Made by a program: the position numbers and the translations under genes
Source: Rhodohalobacter mucosus
GTDB lineage: Bacteria > Bacteroidota > Rhodothermia > Balneolales > Balneolaceae
Direction of reading: 5' to 3'
Assembly: GCF_003150675.1 (NCBI RefSeq)
Contig: NZ_QGGB01000001.1
Location: forward strand, 186,001-250,000
DNA: 64,000 nt
The notes under the pieces: model-generated
What the model saw: only the letters and a program-made list of their open reading frames with translations
Databases searched by the model: none
What the model was told of the DNA's origin: nothing
Shown: piece by piece, positions 1 to 8,162 of the stretch
How positions within the stretch are numbered: position 1 is the stretch's first letter
Layout of the letters: each line of letters opens with the position of its first letter

Positions 1-264
1 GGGGGTTATGGCGGCATTATACACCGGGCTGCCCACGATGATAGCATCTGCATTTTTCAGATCCGTTTCCGTAACATCTGCAGACTGTTTCAGCAGGACC
101 TGAATACCATCAACCGACCTTGCTCCGTCGGCCACGCTGCGGGCCATCATCTCCGTATTTCCCGTTTCGGAGTGATATGCAATCAATACCGTTTTTTGAG
201 CAAATGCAGAGTAACTGCTAATAAAAAAAAGAAGAATAAAAACGGTTAACGTTGCCTGTTTCAT
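1..264 (-). CDS. Flavodoxin/WrbA-type FMN protein, exported, C-terminus cut by window edge
   Basis: Eighty-eight codons are visible from the ATG at 264 to the window edge, so the gene is partial. The N-terminus is a clear signal peptide ending in SAFAQ, so the protein is probably periplasmic. The mature part starts with KTVLIAYHSETGNTEMMA, the flavodoxin phosphate-binding loop (T/S-x-T-G-N-T type), and continues to IIVGSPVYNA, the second flavin loop of flavodoxin-like and NADPH-dependent FMN reductases. An exported flavodoxin-fold protein is somewhat unusual. The true function (quinone reductase, flavodoxin or FMN reductase) cannot be decided from this fragment. Confidence 0.75.
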   Translation of the reverse strand, partial: MKQATLTVFILLFFISSYSAFAQKTVLIAYHSETGNTEMMARSVADGARSVDGIQVLLKQSADVTETDLKNADAIIVGSPVYNAAITP

Positions 265-309
265 CAATCTTTGATTAGGGGTTATACTAAGAAACTGCGG
301 TGTCCCGGA

Positions 310-1188
310 TTATCTGTTCCCGAACGGAATGGTGACACTGAGCCATGGCACGCCTACGATGTCAACAGCCGACAGCGGGCGGGCCAGGCCAAAATCGAGC
401 GCAAAATTTTCTGGAGCCCATCTTCCCCCGAAGATACCAAACCCGCTGCCTTCGATACCCGGCAAAAAGTAAATCTCGCCAAGCAGCTGAAATGTTCTGT
501 TTGTCCTGATCAGTCCGCTCACGTTTACCAGCGGTGTATCGGAAATTTCTCCTCCGCCAAACCCATATCCAAAGCCTATGGTGAGGTTTTTATCCCTGTT
601 GCCAATCGTTGTATTTCCATAAAACAATCCGAAACCGCCATCGGTGTCTTCGCCGACCACACCACCGATCAAGGCTCCTCCACCCGCATAAAATTTACCG
701 TGAGTGATGGGAATGGAAACTTTGGGTAGTATCCAGAATGGGAACGATGACTGGCCAAATAGAAATAGCGGAACCAAACCGGCACCGATGGACACATTAT
801 CGGTTATTCCCACATTGGCATTGTTTAACAGAATCCAGGTGTTTTGGTAGTATCCGGCACCCTGTTTCAGTCCGATCGCATTCGGGGCAAAAAAGTACCG
901 GGTACCCTGAGGGTTCTCGAACCAGTAGCTCCCATCCCTGATTCTGTCCGGTTCAATGGTTCGCAAAGAGCGGATGTTTGTTTTCTCAATGGTGATCTCG
1001 CCCAGTCCATCCACCCTGAGAATGATCTGATCCTCATTTTCTTCTACAATCCGGCCGACCAGTACTGTGCCATCGTTCGTTTCAATCCGTACCGTTTCAC
1101 CCGTTCGGTCCTGTGCCTGCATTGAAGCAGGCAGAATCCACAAAGAGAGGACCAGTAGGAAAAAAGGGAAGGTCATTTTTGGGGTCAT
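310..1188 (-). CDS. Secreted or outer-membrane protein of unknown function
   Basis: This 292-residue protein has a signal peptide (FFLLVLSLWILPASMQAQ). Residues about 30-80 form a short beta-rich domain beginning VRIETNDGTVLVGRI, which resembles the small SH3/Sm-like fold seen in many Bacteroidota envelope proteins. The rest is rich in Gly and aromatic residues in alternating patterns (GAGLVPLFLFG, TIGFGYGFGGG), as expected for an outer-membrane beta-barrel. I do not recognise a named family. It lies between the exported flavodoxin and recN, all on the same strand. Two in-frame ATGs (1188 and 1176) are possible starts; the first is used here. Confidence 0.7.
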   Translation of the reverse strand: MTPKMTFPFFLLVLSLWILPASMQAQDRTGETVRIETNDGTVLVGRIVEENEDQIILRVDGLGEITIEKTNIRSLRTIEPDRIRDGSYWFENPQGTRYFFAPNAIGLKQGAGYYQNTWILLNNANVGITDNVSIGAGLVPLFLFGQSSFPFWILPKVSIPITHGKFYAGGGALIGGVVGEDTDGGFGLFYGNTTIGNRDKNLTIGFGYGFGGGEISDTPLVNVSGLIRTNRTFQLLGEIYFLPGIEGSGFGIFGGRWAPENFALDFGLARPLSAVDIVGVPWLSVTIPFGNR

Positions 1189-1325
1189 TGGTTTCCTTTT
1201 TTTGAATTTTGGTTTTACACGGGACGGTTATTCTGCAAAAGATGTCGGTTACCTGCGATACACAAATACGGCTGAATGATAGAAATGTTTTGTAATGGCA
1301 GCCTGTTACCGGGCTTTTTTCTTAT

Positions 1326-3032
1326 CTAATTTTGAATTCCCACTCTCTCAATAAGCTCACGGGCACTGCTTAGTGCAGAATCGGATATGCTCTCACCGCT
1401 CATCAGTGCAGCCACTTCACGGATATGCTCTTCAGGTGATAGCGGTGTAATCTGAGTAACTGTGCGGTCCCCGGTTTCCCTTTTTTCTACGCGGTAGTGC
1501 CTGTGTGCCTGACTGGCAATCTGCGGCTGGTGTGTAATCGCTACAATCTGACAGTGTCCGGAAAGCTTTCGCATTTCACGGCCTACTTTTTCAGAAATAT
1601 TGCCGCTGATTCCGGTGTCGATCTCATCAAAAATCATGACCGGCAGATGCTGTTCCCTGGCCAGAATCGATTTCAGGGAGAGCATCACACGGCTCACTTC
1701 ACCGCCTGATGCAATTTTTGCCAAAGGCTTTGGATCTTCACCCTTATTGGTGGAGATGAAAAACCGAACGTCGTCACACCCGTTAACGGTACACTCAACC
1801 TGCTTGCCGTCAATCTGAATCCAGCCGGTATCCGACTCTTTCCACTCCACGTCCACGCGGAACTGTCCGTGGCCGATACCCAGATTTGCAAGTGCGGCTA
1901 CAATCTCAGCGGAGAGCACTTCACCAATGCGTTCCCGCTCGTTATGAACTCTTATTGCACGCTGCCGAAGTATCTCTGCCTGTTTAGAGATATCCGTTTC
2001 CAGTTTTTCGATCTCGAGGTCAAAGTTCTCTGCTACGTTCAGCTCCTTTTTGATCTCATTGTAATAAGAGATCAACTCCGGAATGGTACGCTGGTATTTT
2101 TTTCGAAGACGGTTTAGCTCAGACTGACGACTGCGAAGTTTCTCCAGCCGCTGCGGATTAAACTCGATCCTGCTGCGATACCGCTCTGCAAAACTGACGG
2201 CCTCCTGGATGCTGATCCGAGCGGAGTTCACTTCCTGCAGATAGGTTTCGAATTCGGGCTCGATGCGCGCCATATCCTCGAGGGTCAGCTTGATGTTATT
2301 GAGCATCTCCATCAGGCTGATATCTTCTCCTGCTCCGATTTCAGCGATGGATGCCGCCTTTTGATCCAGATCTTCCGCATTGTCGAGCAGATTCATTTCC
2401 GCTTCAATCTCCTCTTCCTCATGAACGGAAAGTTCAGCCTCTTCCAGCTCCTTAACCTGAAACTGATAGAGTTCCGTTTTTTCCATGAGGTCTCGTTCAC
2501 GTTTCCTCAAAGCTGACAGTTCCAGCCGTAGAGACTTCATTTTTTCATAAGCTTCCCTGTACTCCTTCAGCAGGGGTTTGATGGCATCGTACTGATCAAT
2601 CACACCAAGATGATTCTCATCGCGAAGAAGCATCTGATGGTCGTGCTGCCCATGGAGGTCCACCAGCTGATCGCCCACCAGTTTCAACACCGAAATGGTT
2701 ACGGGTGTATCATTTATAAACGCACGGCTGGCTGATTGACGAATTTCGCGTCTCAGAATGAGTTCCTCTCTGAATTCGACTGCATTTTCTTCAAGAAGAC
2801 TTTTGAGGGATTCATTCTCGCCCACCTGAATGGCAGCTTCTGCAATGGCTTTATCAGCGCCCTGCCGGATGACCTCCGTATCCGCCCGCTCACCCAAAAT
2901 CATATTCAGTGCTCCGATGATAATGGATTTACCCGCCCCGGTCTGTCCGGTCAGAATGTTCAGCCCGCTGTCAAAGCCTACTTCCAGCTCGTCAATCAGG
3001 GCAAAATCTTTGATGTAGAGTGATTTGATCAT
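1326..3032 (-). CDS. recN: DNA repair protein RecN
   Basis: RecN is an SMC-like ATPase that acts in recombinational repair of double-strand breaks. The 568-residue length is normal. The Walker A motif GQTGAGKS is at residues 29-36 and the N-terminus (MIKSLYIKDFALIDELEVGF) is typical. A long charged coiled coil fills roughly residues 150-370. The C-terminal half has the ABC signature region (KIASGGEVSRVMLSLK) and the Walker B motif (PVMIFDEIDTGISG). It stands alone, with a 137-bp gap to the next gene and no obvious SOS box that I can identify. Confidence 0.97.
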   Translation of the reverse strand: MIKSLYIKDFALIDELEVGFDSGLNILTGQTGAGKSIIIGALNMILGERADTEVIRQGADKAIAEAAIQVGENESLKSLLEENAVEFREELILRREIRQSASRAFINDTPVTISVLKLVGDQLVDLHGQHDHQMLLRDENHLGVIDQYDAIKPLLKEYREAYEKMKSLRLELSALRKRERDLMEKTELYQFQVKELEEAELSVHEEEEIEAEMNLLDNAEDLDQKAASIAEIGAGEDISLMEMLNNIKLTLEDMARIEPEFETYLQEVNSARISIQEAVSFAERYRSRIEFNPQRLEKLRSRQSELNRLRKKYQRTIPELISYYNEIKKELNVAENFDLEIEKLETDISKQAEILRQRAIRVHNERERIGEVLSAEIVAALANLGIGHGQFRVDVEWKESDTGWIQIDGKQVECTVNGCDDVRFFISTNKGEDPKPLAKIASGGEVSRVMLSLKSILAREQHLPVMIFDEIDTGISGNISEKVGREMRKLSGHCQIVAITHQPQIASQAHRHYRVEKRETGDRTVTQITPLSPEEHIREVAALMSGESISDSALSSARELIERVGIQN

Positions 3033-3329
3033 TGTGGGTTGATCCGTTAAATGTACTGACCATATGGTAAAAGGAAGCGGTGGGTCACGCGGTGCGATAA
3101 AGGCACTTTACGGAATCGCTGCATGACAGCTCCCATTTTTCCGGTGATCTAAAATACAGATTCAAATTCGAATATACATCCGCTGATCACTCAATCCTTT
3201 GCCCCTACGGTTTAGAATTCAAACGCATTGCCTGAAGCCGCCAATTGTGCATCCGGGACAATAGCACCATCAGTGTTCTGCCTTTATCAAAACAGTCATT
3301 TTATGGCCAAATGAGCACATTACCAGCAA
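3033..3329. other. Gene-free upstream region of recN
   Basis: No credible gene is visible on either strand between the recN start and the first REP copy. The stretch should hold the recN promoter on the minus strand, but I could not identify a convincing -33/-7 pair. Confidence 0.4.
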
Positions 3330-3409
3330 GCGTTCCGGAGGAACGTCTGGTCGGTACACCCACCGGGTGGACGCAGCACTCTCAATGCGTCCCGGAGGGA
3401 CGCCTGGTG
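3330..3409. repeat. REP family A, left copy
   Basis: An 80-bp element with two palindromes: GCGTTCCGGAGGAACG, followed by CTGGT, and GCGTCCCGGAGGGACGC, also followed by CTGGT. The short hairpin CACCCACCGGGTG lies between them. A near-identical copy in the same orientation is at 4927-5005. The two copies bracket the RAYT gene and the 57-bp array, as expected for REP elements mobilised by a resident REP-associated transposase. Confidence 0.8.
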
Positions 3410-3535
3410 ACACCGTTCACTGACATCTGATATTTAATGTTTGAAACTGGTTAAATCACCCATGATTGACTTTTAAGATTACATGCAAAAATCGATTTCT
3501 CACTGTTTCATAGCCCTTTTTTCTTCCTCTTTTTT

Positions 3536-4027
3536 TCAAATGAGTTCATTAAACAGATACTCAGGGTTATAATCTACTTCAAACGATTCCAGCATTTTAA
3601 CATACTCACCAAGAAAAGACTCTTTTTTGTGACGCAATTCCTGATTCTGAATATATCTGATTACGTATGAGAGATCCCTTTTACAGTAGGAAAATGCACC
3701 GTATCCTTTCTGCCATGCAAAAGTCTCTTTACTGAGCCCCATTCGGTTGATCCATTTGGTGCTTTCCGATTTCAGATTTTGTACAAGAGCCGGTATGGCC
3801 TGATGCATTTTATATCCAATCAGGATGTGCAGATGATCTGGCATACTATTAATCTGGACCAGTTTATGTCCATTGTTCTGAATAATGCCCGTCATGTACA
3901 TATGAAGTCTGTTTTTCCATTGCGGAAGGATTAATGCCCTTCTGAATTTCACAGCAAAAACCAAATGTATATGAATTTGGGAGTAGGTGTTTGGGACGTT
4001 GCTTTTTTTGTTTTGAGTTTTTCTCAC
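3536..4027 (-). CDS. REP-associated tyrosine transposase (RAYT, IS200-like Y1)
   Basis: This 163-residue protein belongs to the Y1 HUH nuclease family of IS200/IS605 TnpA. The HUH motif is PDHLHIL, and the likely nucleophilic tyrosine is in YVIRYIQNQELRHK. The start is GTG at 4027; no ATG precedes the conserved domain. RAYTs are single-copy domesticated transposases that nick and move REP palindromes. This one is flanked by REP family A copies on both sides and by a tandem array built from a related palindrome. No IS ends, target duplication or tnpB are visible. Confidence 0.9.
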   Translation of the reverse strand: MRKTQNKKSNVPNTYSQIHIHLVFAVKFRRALILPQWKNRLHMYMTGIIQNNGHKLVQINSMPDHLHILIGYKMHQAIPALVQNLKSESTKWINRMGLSKETFAWQKGYGAFSYCKRDLSYVIRYIQNQELRHKKESFLGEYVKMLESFEVDYNPEYLFNELI

Positions 4028-4142
4028 TTTTTCAACTTCTCAATTGATTTTTTAACACTCTTGTGTATGTATGATCTCTTTTTGGGTAGTTCCTTACAGA
4101 TTTTTTTGCTTTGATCGGGATATGACGGGCAGCATTTGGGGT

Positions 4143-4655
4143 TGCGATATCTGTAAGACATCAGGCGTTCCTCCGGAACGCGGAGATGGAGAGATCAGAT
4201 TATTGCGGGGTTACCGATCAGGCGTTCCGCTGGAACGCAGAGATAGAACAGCCCGGATATGGAGAGATTGCCAACCAAAAGACCCTCCCGGATGCGAAGA
4301 TGGAACGCCCAGGGTATGCAGGAGTTGCCAGCCAGACGATTGTCCGGGATGTGTGGAGCGGCATTCCCGGGTATGCAGGGATTACTAACCGCATGGCCCT
4401 ACGGAATGCAAGGGTGTGGCACCCAGGATCTACAGGAGTTGTCAACCACTCGATTTTCCGGGATGTGTAGAGCGGCATTCCCGGGTATGCAGGGATTGCT
4501 AACCGCACGGCCCTACGGAATGCAAGGGTGTGGCACCCAGGATCTACAGGAGTTGTCAACCACTCGGTTTTCCGGAATGCGCGGAGTGACAGTCCCGGGT
4601 TTGCAGGAGTTGCCAACCGCACGAACCAACGGAGCGCGCAGATGGCTTCCAGAAC
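4143..4655. repeat. 57-bp tandem array (about 9 units) with 114-bp higher-order period
   Basis: Nine consecutive 57-bp units can be laid out at 4143, 4200, 4257, 4314, 4371, 4428, 4485, 4542 and 4599. The outer units carry a REP-like palindrome (GGCGTTCCTCCGGAACGC); the inner ones are degenerate, with a TCCGGGATG or ACGGAATGC core. Units 4371-4484 and 4485-4598 are a near-identical 114-bp pair, so the array also grew by dimer duplication. Because 57 is a multiple of three, several frames stay open without coding signals, so I treat the array as non-coding. It sits directly upstream of the RAYT. Confidence 0.85.
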
Positions 4656-4926
4656 GCAGGCAGCAGACAGACCCCGCATCCCGGACGGATGCTTTGCCGG
4701 CGGCTTTCCGGCCAATTTTCAACCCCGGTCCGGGTTTATCTATTAGGGCTTAATTTACAGATCAGCCGTAACTCACCCTTGCACTAAAGAGCTCATCACA
4801 TACCCATATTACCGGAAAGCACCCCACCTGGACGTTTGGTGGTTTTGGGAACCCCAAACAGCAGATAAAATCCGCATCAGGGATGATTTTATGTTAGTAA
4901 CCCAAACTCATTACCAGATACCTGCC
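4656..4926. other. Gene-free spacer between the array and the right REP A copy
   Basis: I see no gene, RNA or clear palindrome here. The first part (to about 4750) looks like decayed array sequence rich in CCGG motifs. Confidence 0.4.
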
Positions 4927-5005
4927 GCGTTCCGGAGGAACGTCTGGTCGGTACAGCCAACGGGTGGACACTGCACTCTCAATGCGTTCCGGAGGGACGC
5001 CTGGT
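4927..5005. repeat. REP family A, right copy
   Basis: Near-identical to 3330-3409 and in the same orientation, with GCGTTCCGGAGGAACG and GCGTTCCGGAGGGACGC each followed by CTGGT. It lies 15 bp past the stop codon of the flippase gene, a common REP position, where the hairpins may protect the 3' end of the mRNA. Confidence 0.8.
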
Positions 5006-5019
5006 GTCGTGAAGTTTCA

Positions 5020-6501
5020 TCAGGGTTCTGCCTCTGCACTCTTTTTGAGATACCATGCAAGATATGCCACGGAGATCAGTGCTCCTGATATAAGCAACAG
5101 GATCCGGAGAGCCATTTCACCAACGGGGATCTGCGTTGCAAACCATGGTTCAGCAAACACAAGCCCCCCTGTAAGCACCATCAAGGCAAAACTTTCTGTA
5201 AGGCGATATGGCACCTCCATAACTTTCCTGCTATACAGCCCGAGCGTCACAGCCATCGCACCATAGCTCAAAAGTGTAGCGGTTGCGGCACCGGACATGC
5301 CGAAGTGAGGTATCAGCAGCAGGTTCGACACAATCGTAACCCCCGCCCCCATCAGCGTTATTTTGTAGAAAACCCGGGTTTTCTCCTTGATAAACACACC
5401 CGATGAGAAATTGATGTACCATCCATGGAACCAGTAGGCCAGCAGCAAAAACGGTACAATTTCCAGCCCTGACCAATACGCACTATCGATAATGGTGGCC
5501 CCCGTTCCTGGTATCTCTATAGCCACAATCAGATCCCTGAATAGTGCAACCGCCAAAAAAAGGAGCGCGGAGAACGTATTATACCATGCAAAAGCCTGTC
5601 CGAAAATGATTCGGGACTCCCTCTCTTCCGCATGCCTCATAAAAAACGGCTGCCATGCCATTCGGAACATCTGTACCGCCAGCAGCATAAAAACGGCCAG
5701 CTTATAGCAGGCATTGTAGATTCCCACCACATCCTCAGGAGTGGTTCCATCCCCGTAAAGCCTGGCTGCATTTTCAGGGTTTATCCCGTACAGCAGAAAC
5801 CGGTCGAGCATCTCATTGATCACGAAACCGATGCCGGACGGAACGAACGGCCACCCGAAACGGAATGCAGTCACCATCCAATCGCGGCTGAATGATCCCT
5901 TCAGCAGATCGGCCGTTACACTCCATGCAACGATCGTCATCACAAACGAAGCAGCCAGGTTAGCCAGAAACACCGATTCAATACCCATTCCCAATCCAAG
6001 AATCAGGTAGAAGTTCATTCCGATATTGATACTGACATTCATCAGCTTGATGCCGGCAAACAGCCATGAACGCCGCGTGAGGCGCAGTTCAGCCAGCGGA
6101 ACAATAGATAGCGTATCCAGCCACAGAATGCCCAGCATCAACAGAAAGATATCTGAAATACCCGGAGGAAGGCTCATCAGCGGCAACAGCAAGGGCATCA
6201 GCAAGTAGAGGAGCAAGCAAAGCAGTGATGCGAATATCAGGAGTCCGGTTTGCAGCGTTTTGAAAACGTGGGGTGCATTTTCCCGGTTTTCAGCATATCG
6301 CAGGTACGCCGACTCCATCCCAAACGTAAAAACCACGTTCAGAAATGCAATAGCTGCATACACCAGACCAATTACTCCATATTGTGCCGTATTGAACACA
6401 CCGGTGTGCAGGGGTACAAGCAGATAATTGATAAACCTTGCAAGCACACTGCTGATGCCGTAAACCAGCGTATCGGAAAAGAGTTCTTTGAGTTTTTGCA
6501 A
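5020..6501 (-). CDS. Polysaccharide flippase (Wzx/MOP superfamily)
   Basis: This 493-residue integral membrane protein has about 12-14 hydrophobic segments through its whole length. The N-terminus (LFSDTLVYGISSVLARFINY) is typical of the oligosaccharide flippases of the MOP superfamily, which move lipid-linked saccharides across the inner membrane. It is the last gene of a HIT-aroQ-flippase run and starts 4 bp after the aroQ stop. No glycosyltransferases are nearby, so the substrate cannot be stated; surface polysaccharide export is likely. Confidence 0.85.
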   Translation of the reverse strand: MQKLKELFSDTLVYGISSVLARFINYLLVPLHTGVFNTAQYGVIGLVYAAIAFLNVVFTFGMESAYLRYAENRENAPHVFKTLQTGLLIFASLLCLLLYLLMPLLLPLMSLPPGISDIFLLMLGILWLDTLSIVPLAELRLTRRSWLFAGIKLMNVSINIGMNFYLILGLGMGIESVFLANLAASFVMTIVAWSVTADLLKGSFSRDWMVTAFRFGWPFVPSGIGFVINEMLDRFLLYGINPENAARLYGDGTTPEDVVGIYNACYKLAVFMLLAVQMFRMAWQPFFMRHAEERESRIIFGQAFAWYNTFSALLFLAVALFRDLIVAIEIPGTGATIIDSAYWSGLEIVPFLLLAYWFHGWYINFSSGVFIKEKTRVFYKITLMGAGVTIVSNLLLIPHFGMSGAATATLLSYGAMAVTLGLYSRKVMEVPYRLTESFALMVLTGGLVFAEPWFATQIPVGEMALRILLLISGALISVAYLAWYLKKSAEAEP

Positions 6502-6505
6502 GGTT

Positions 6506-6940
6506 TTATTTTCTGTTCAGCATTTTCAGTGCTGCATCTATTCCAAGAAGATAGCTGTCCGGGCCAAATCCGGTAATAATACCGTGCATAGCCTTACCGG
6601 TCAGTGAGCGCTCCCGGAATTCTTCACGAGCATGAATATTGGAAAGATGAACTTCAACTTTTGGAATTTGAAGAAGTTCCAGCGCATCATGTATGGCAAC
6701 GGATGAGTGGGTGAAGCCTCCCCAGTTTGCGATGAGTGCATCCACAGATCCGTTTTTGGCAGACTGTATGGCGTCAATCAGCTCCCCTTCGTGATTGCTC
6801 TGAACAAATCTGAATACATGATCCGGAAACGTTTGCCTGATCAGGTTTTCTATATCGCTCAGTCTGTTAGCCCCATAAACAGACGGATCCCTTTCACCCA
6901 GCAGATTCAGGTTCGGGCCGTTCAAAATTAAAAACTTCAC
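6506..6940 (-). CDS. aroQ: Type II 3-dehydroquinate dehydratase
   Basis: AroQ catalyses dehydration of 3-dehydroquinate to 3-dehydroshikimate in the shikimate pathway. The 144-residue length is normal. The N-terminal motif LNGPNLNLLGERDPSVYG contains the catalytic Tyr22. NWGGFTHSSVAI and EVHLSNIHAREEFR are the substrate-binding and catalytic His segments. Its first 4 bases overlap the end of the upstream HIT gene, so the two are probably translationally coupled. Another shikimate gene, aroC, is about 11.5 kb away on the other strand. Confidence 0.96.
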   Translation of the reverse strand: MKFLILNGPNLNLLGERDPSVYGANRLSDIENLIRQTFPDHVFRFVQSNHEGELIDAIQSAKNGSVDALIANWGGFTHSSVAIHDALELLQIPKVEVHLSNIHAREEFRERSLTGKAMHGIITGFGPDSYLLGIDAALKMLNRK

Positions 6941-7335
6941 AGCTTCACCTCCGAGGCAACCGCGTCTGCTATCTGCTTCATCTCCTCTTCTGAAATCTGC
7001 ACCTTGTTTCGGAGGGATACATTTTGCCCTTCATGATAGATCGGTACCAGGTGTACGTGCGCATGCGGCACTTCGAGCCCTTCCACAATGATGCCGGTGC
7101 GAAGAGGATCGAGGGCGAGATCGATTGCATAAGCCACCCGTTTTGCAAAAATGAGGGTATCGCCCAGAAGGTCGTCCGGCAGGTCAAAAAGATAATCCGT
7201 CTCTCTCTTTGGCACCACAAGTGCGTGTCCCTTTGCTATGGGATTGATATCGAGGAAAGCGATATGTGAATCATTTTCAGCTACTTTATGGCAGGGAATT
7301 TCACCCTGTATAATTTTTGTAAATATGGTTGCCAT
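6937..7335 (-). CDS. HIT-family nucleotide hydrolase
   Basis: This 132-residue protein has the N-terminal segment FTKIIQGEIPCHKV and the C-terminal histidine triad HAHVHLVPI, both diagnostic of the HinT/HIT branch. Such proteins hydrolyse nucleoside phosphoramidates or related dinucleotides; the physiological substrate is not known from sequence. It is the first gene of the minus-strand operon with aroQ and the flippase. Confidence 0.93.
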   Translation of the reverse strand: MATIFTKIIQGEIPCHKVAENDSHIAFLDINPIAKGHALVVPKRETDYLFDLPDDLLGDTLIFAKRVAYAIDLALDPLRTGIIVEGLEVPHAHVHLVPIYHEGQNVSLRNKVQISEEEMKQIADAVASEVKL

Positions 7336-7526
7336 CTCGTTTCTTTTCTATAGTAACAGTTGCGTTCTTTTTTTTCTGTTTAAATGTACAAACTTAGGCA
7401 AAGAAAGCAACCGCCGCATGCCGGCCGGGAAATTCAGTGCAGCATGGTTTATTTTAAAATTTTATAAACTGCAGTTTGATTTTCAGGGGCTTCACTCCTT
7501 ATCTTAGGAGTCTTGATTCTTTTATT

Positions 7527-7599
7527 GAATCGGTAGCTCAGCTGGTAGAGCAGCGGCCTTTTAAGCCGCGGGTCGTGGGTTCGAGCCCCACCCGATTCA
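7527..7599 (+). tRNA. tRNA-Lys (anticodon TTT)
   Basis: A full cloverleaf can be drawn. The acceptor stem is GAATCGG/CCGATTC with discriminator A, the D arm is GCTC/GAGC, the anticodon stem is GCGGC/GCCGC around loop CTTTTAA, and the T arm is GTGGG-TTCGAGC-CCCAC. The 3' CCA is not encoded. A strong hairpin plus T-run follows 50 bp downstream. Confidence 0.97.
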
Positions 7600-7648
7600 C
7601 GACTCATATTGCAATGAGTTTCCATTATTTTATTGACTCTCTCTTGAT

Positions 7649-7687
7649 TAACCCTTATCGGCTGATACCCGGTAGGGGTTATTTTTT
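7649..7687 (+). terminator. Rho-independent terminator after tRNA-Lys
   Basis: TAACCC pairs with GGGTTA around a loop that can itself pair partly, and six T residues follow. It lies between tRNA-Lys and the promoter of the next gene on the same strand. Confidence 0.7.
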
Positions 7688-7727
7688 ATACCTCCCTGCC
7701 TTTCTTATACATGTGAGCGTATCCGGT

Positions 7728-7758
7728 TTTGTGAAATTCATTTTTTAAAGTAATTTTG
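7728..7758 (+). promoter_or_regulatory. Bacteroidota-type promoter of the FtsB/DivIC-like gene
   Basis: TTTG at 7728-7731 and TAATTTTG at 7751-7758 are separated by exactly 19 bp. This fits the -33 TTTG / -7 TAnnTTTG consensus used by the primary sigma factor in Bacteroidota. The ATG of the next gene is 23 bp downstream. Confidence 0.65.
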
Positions 7759-7781
7759 CAGTTCATCTACAGTATCACTCC

Positions 7782-8087
7782 ATGAAAACTGAATACCTCA
7801 ATCCGCTTCGCTGGAAACGCCCTGTTTTGGTGTCCGTTTTCCTTGCATTTATCGTCATCTGGTTCTTGTTTATCGACACCTACAGCCTGCTTACCCGCTA
7901 TCAGCTGGAGTCAAGAAAAGACGTACTCATTGAAAAAACCGCCGAGTACAATATGATGACCCAAGAGCTGAAAGAGAAAATCAACGCGTTGGAGAATAAT
8001 CCCCACCTGCTTGAAAAAATTGCCCGTGAAGAGTATGGGATGCGCAAACCCGGCGAAACCGTATACCGTATTGAACCTGCAGAATAG
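7782..8087 (+). CDS. Septum formation initiator, FtsB/DivIC-like
   Basis: This 101-residue bitopic protein has a basic N-terminus, one transmembrane helix (PVLVSVFLAFIVIWFLFI), then a coiled coil (about residues 45-75). It ends with the family motif LLEKIAREEYGMRKPGETVYRI. FtsB/DivIC proteins join FtsL and FtsQ in the divisome. It has its own promoter and is followed by the ROK gene on the same strand after 75 bp. Confidence 0.88.
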   Translation: MKTEYLNPLRWKRPVLVSVFLAFIVIWFLFIDTYSLLTRYQLESRKDVLIEKTAEYNMMTQELKEKINALENNPHLLEKIAREEYGMRKPGETVYRIEPAE

Positions 8088-8162
8088 TATCCTTTTTCTT
8101 CTTTTCTGATGGTTTAGCTCATTTTTCACTATTTTCGTTTTTTTAATCTAAACGCTACACAC

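Noticed and set aside
1300-1321. Hairpin AGCC..GGCT followed by six T on the plus strand
   Set aside because: The neighbouring genes run on the minus strand, so it would not end any gene seen here; the stem is only four to five pairs.
4143-4655. Possible CRISPR array
   Set aside because: There is no separation into identical repeats and unique spacers; the whole 57-bp unit repeats, and no cas genes are near.
4218-4753. Long open frames with 19-residue repeats on both strands
   Set aside because: They come from a 57-bp non-coding tandem array; they overlap on both strands, have no start signals and are built from palindromic REP-like sequence.
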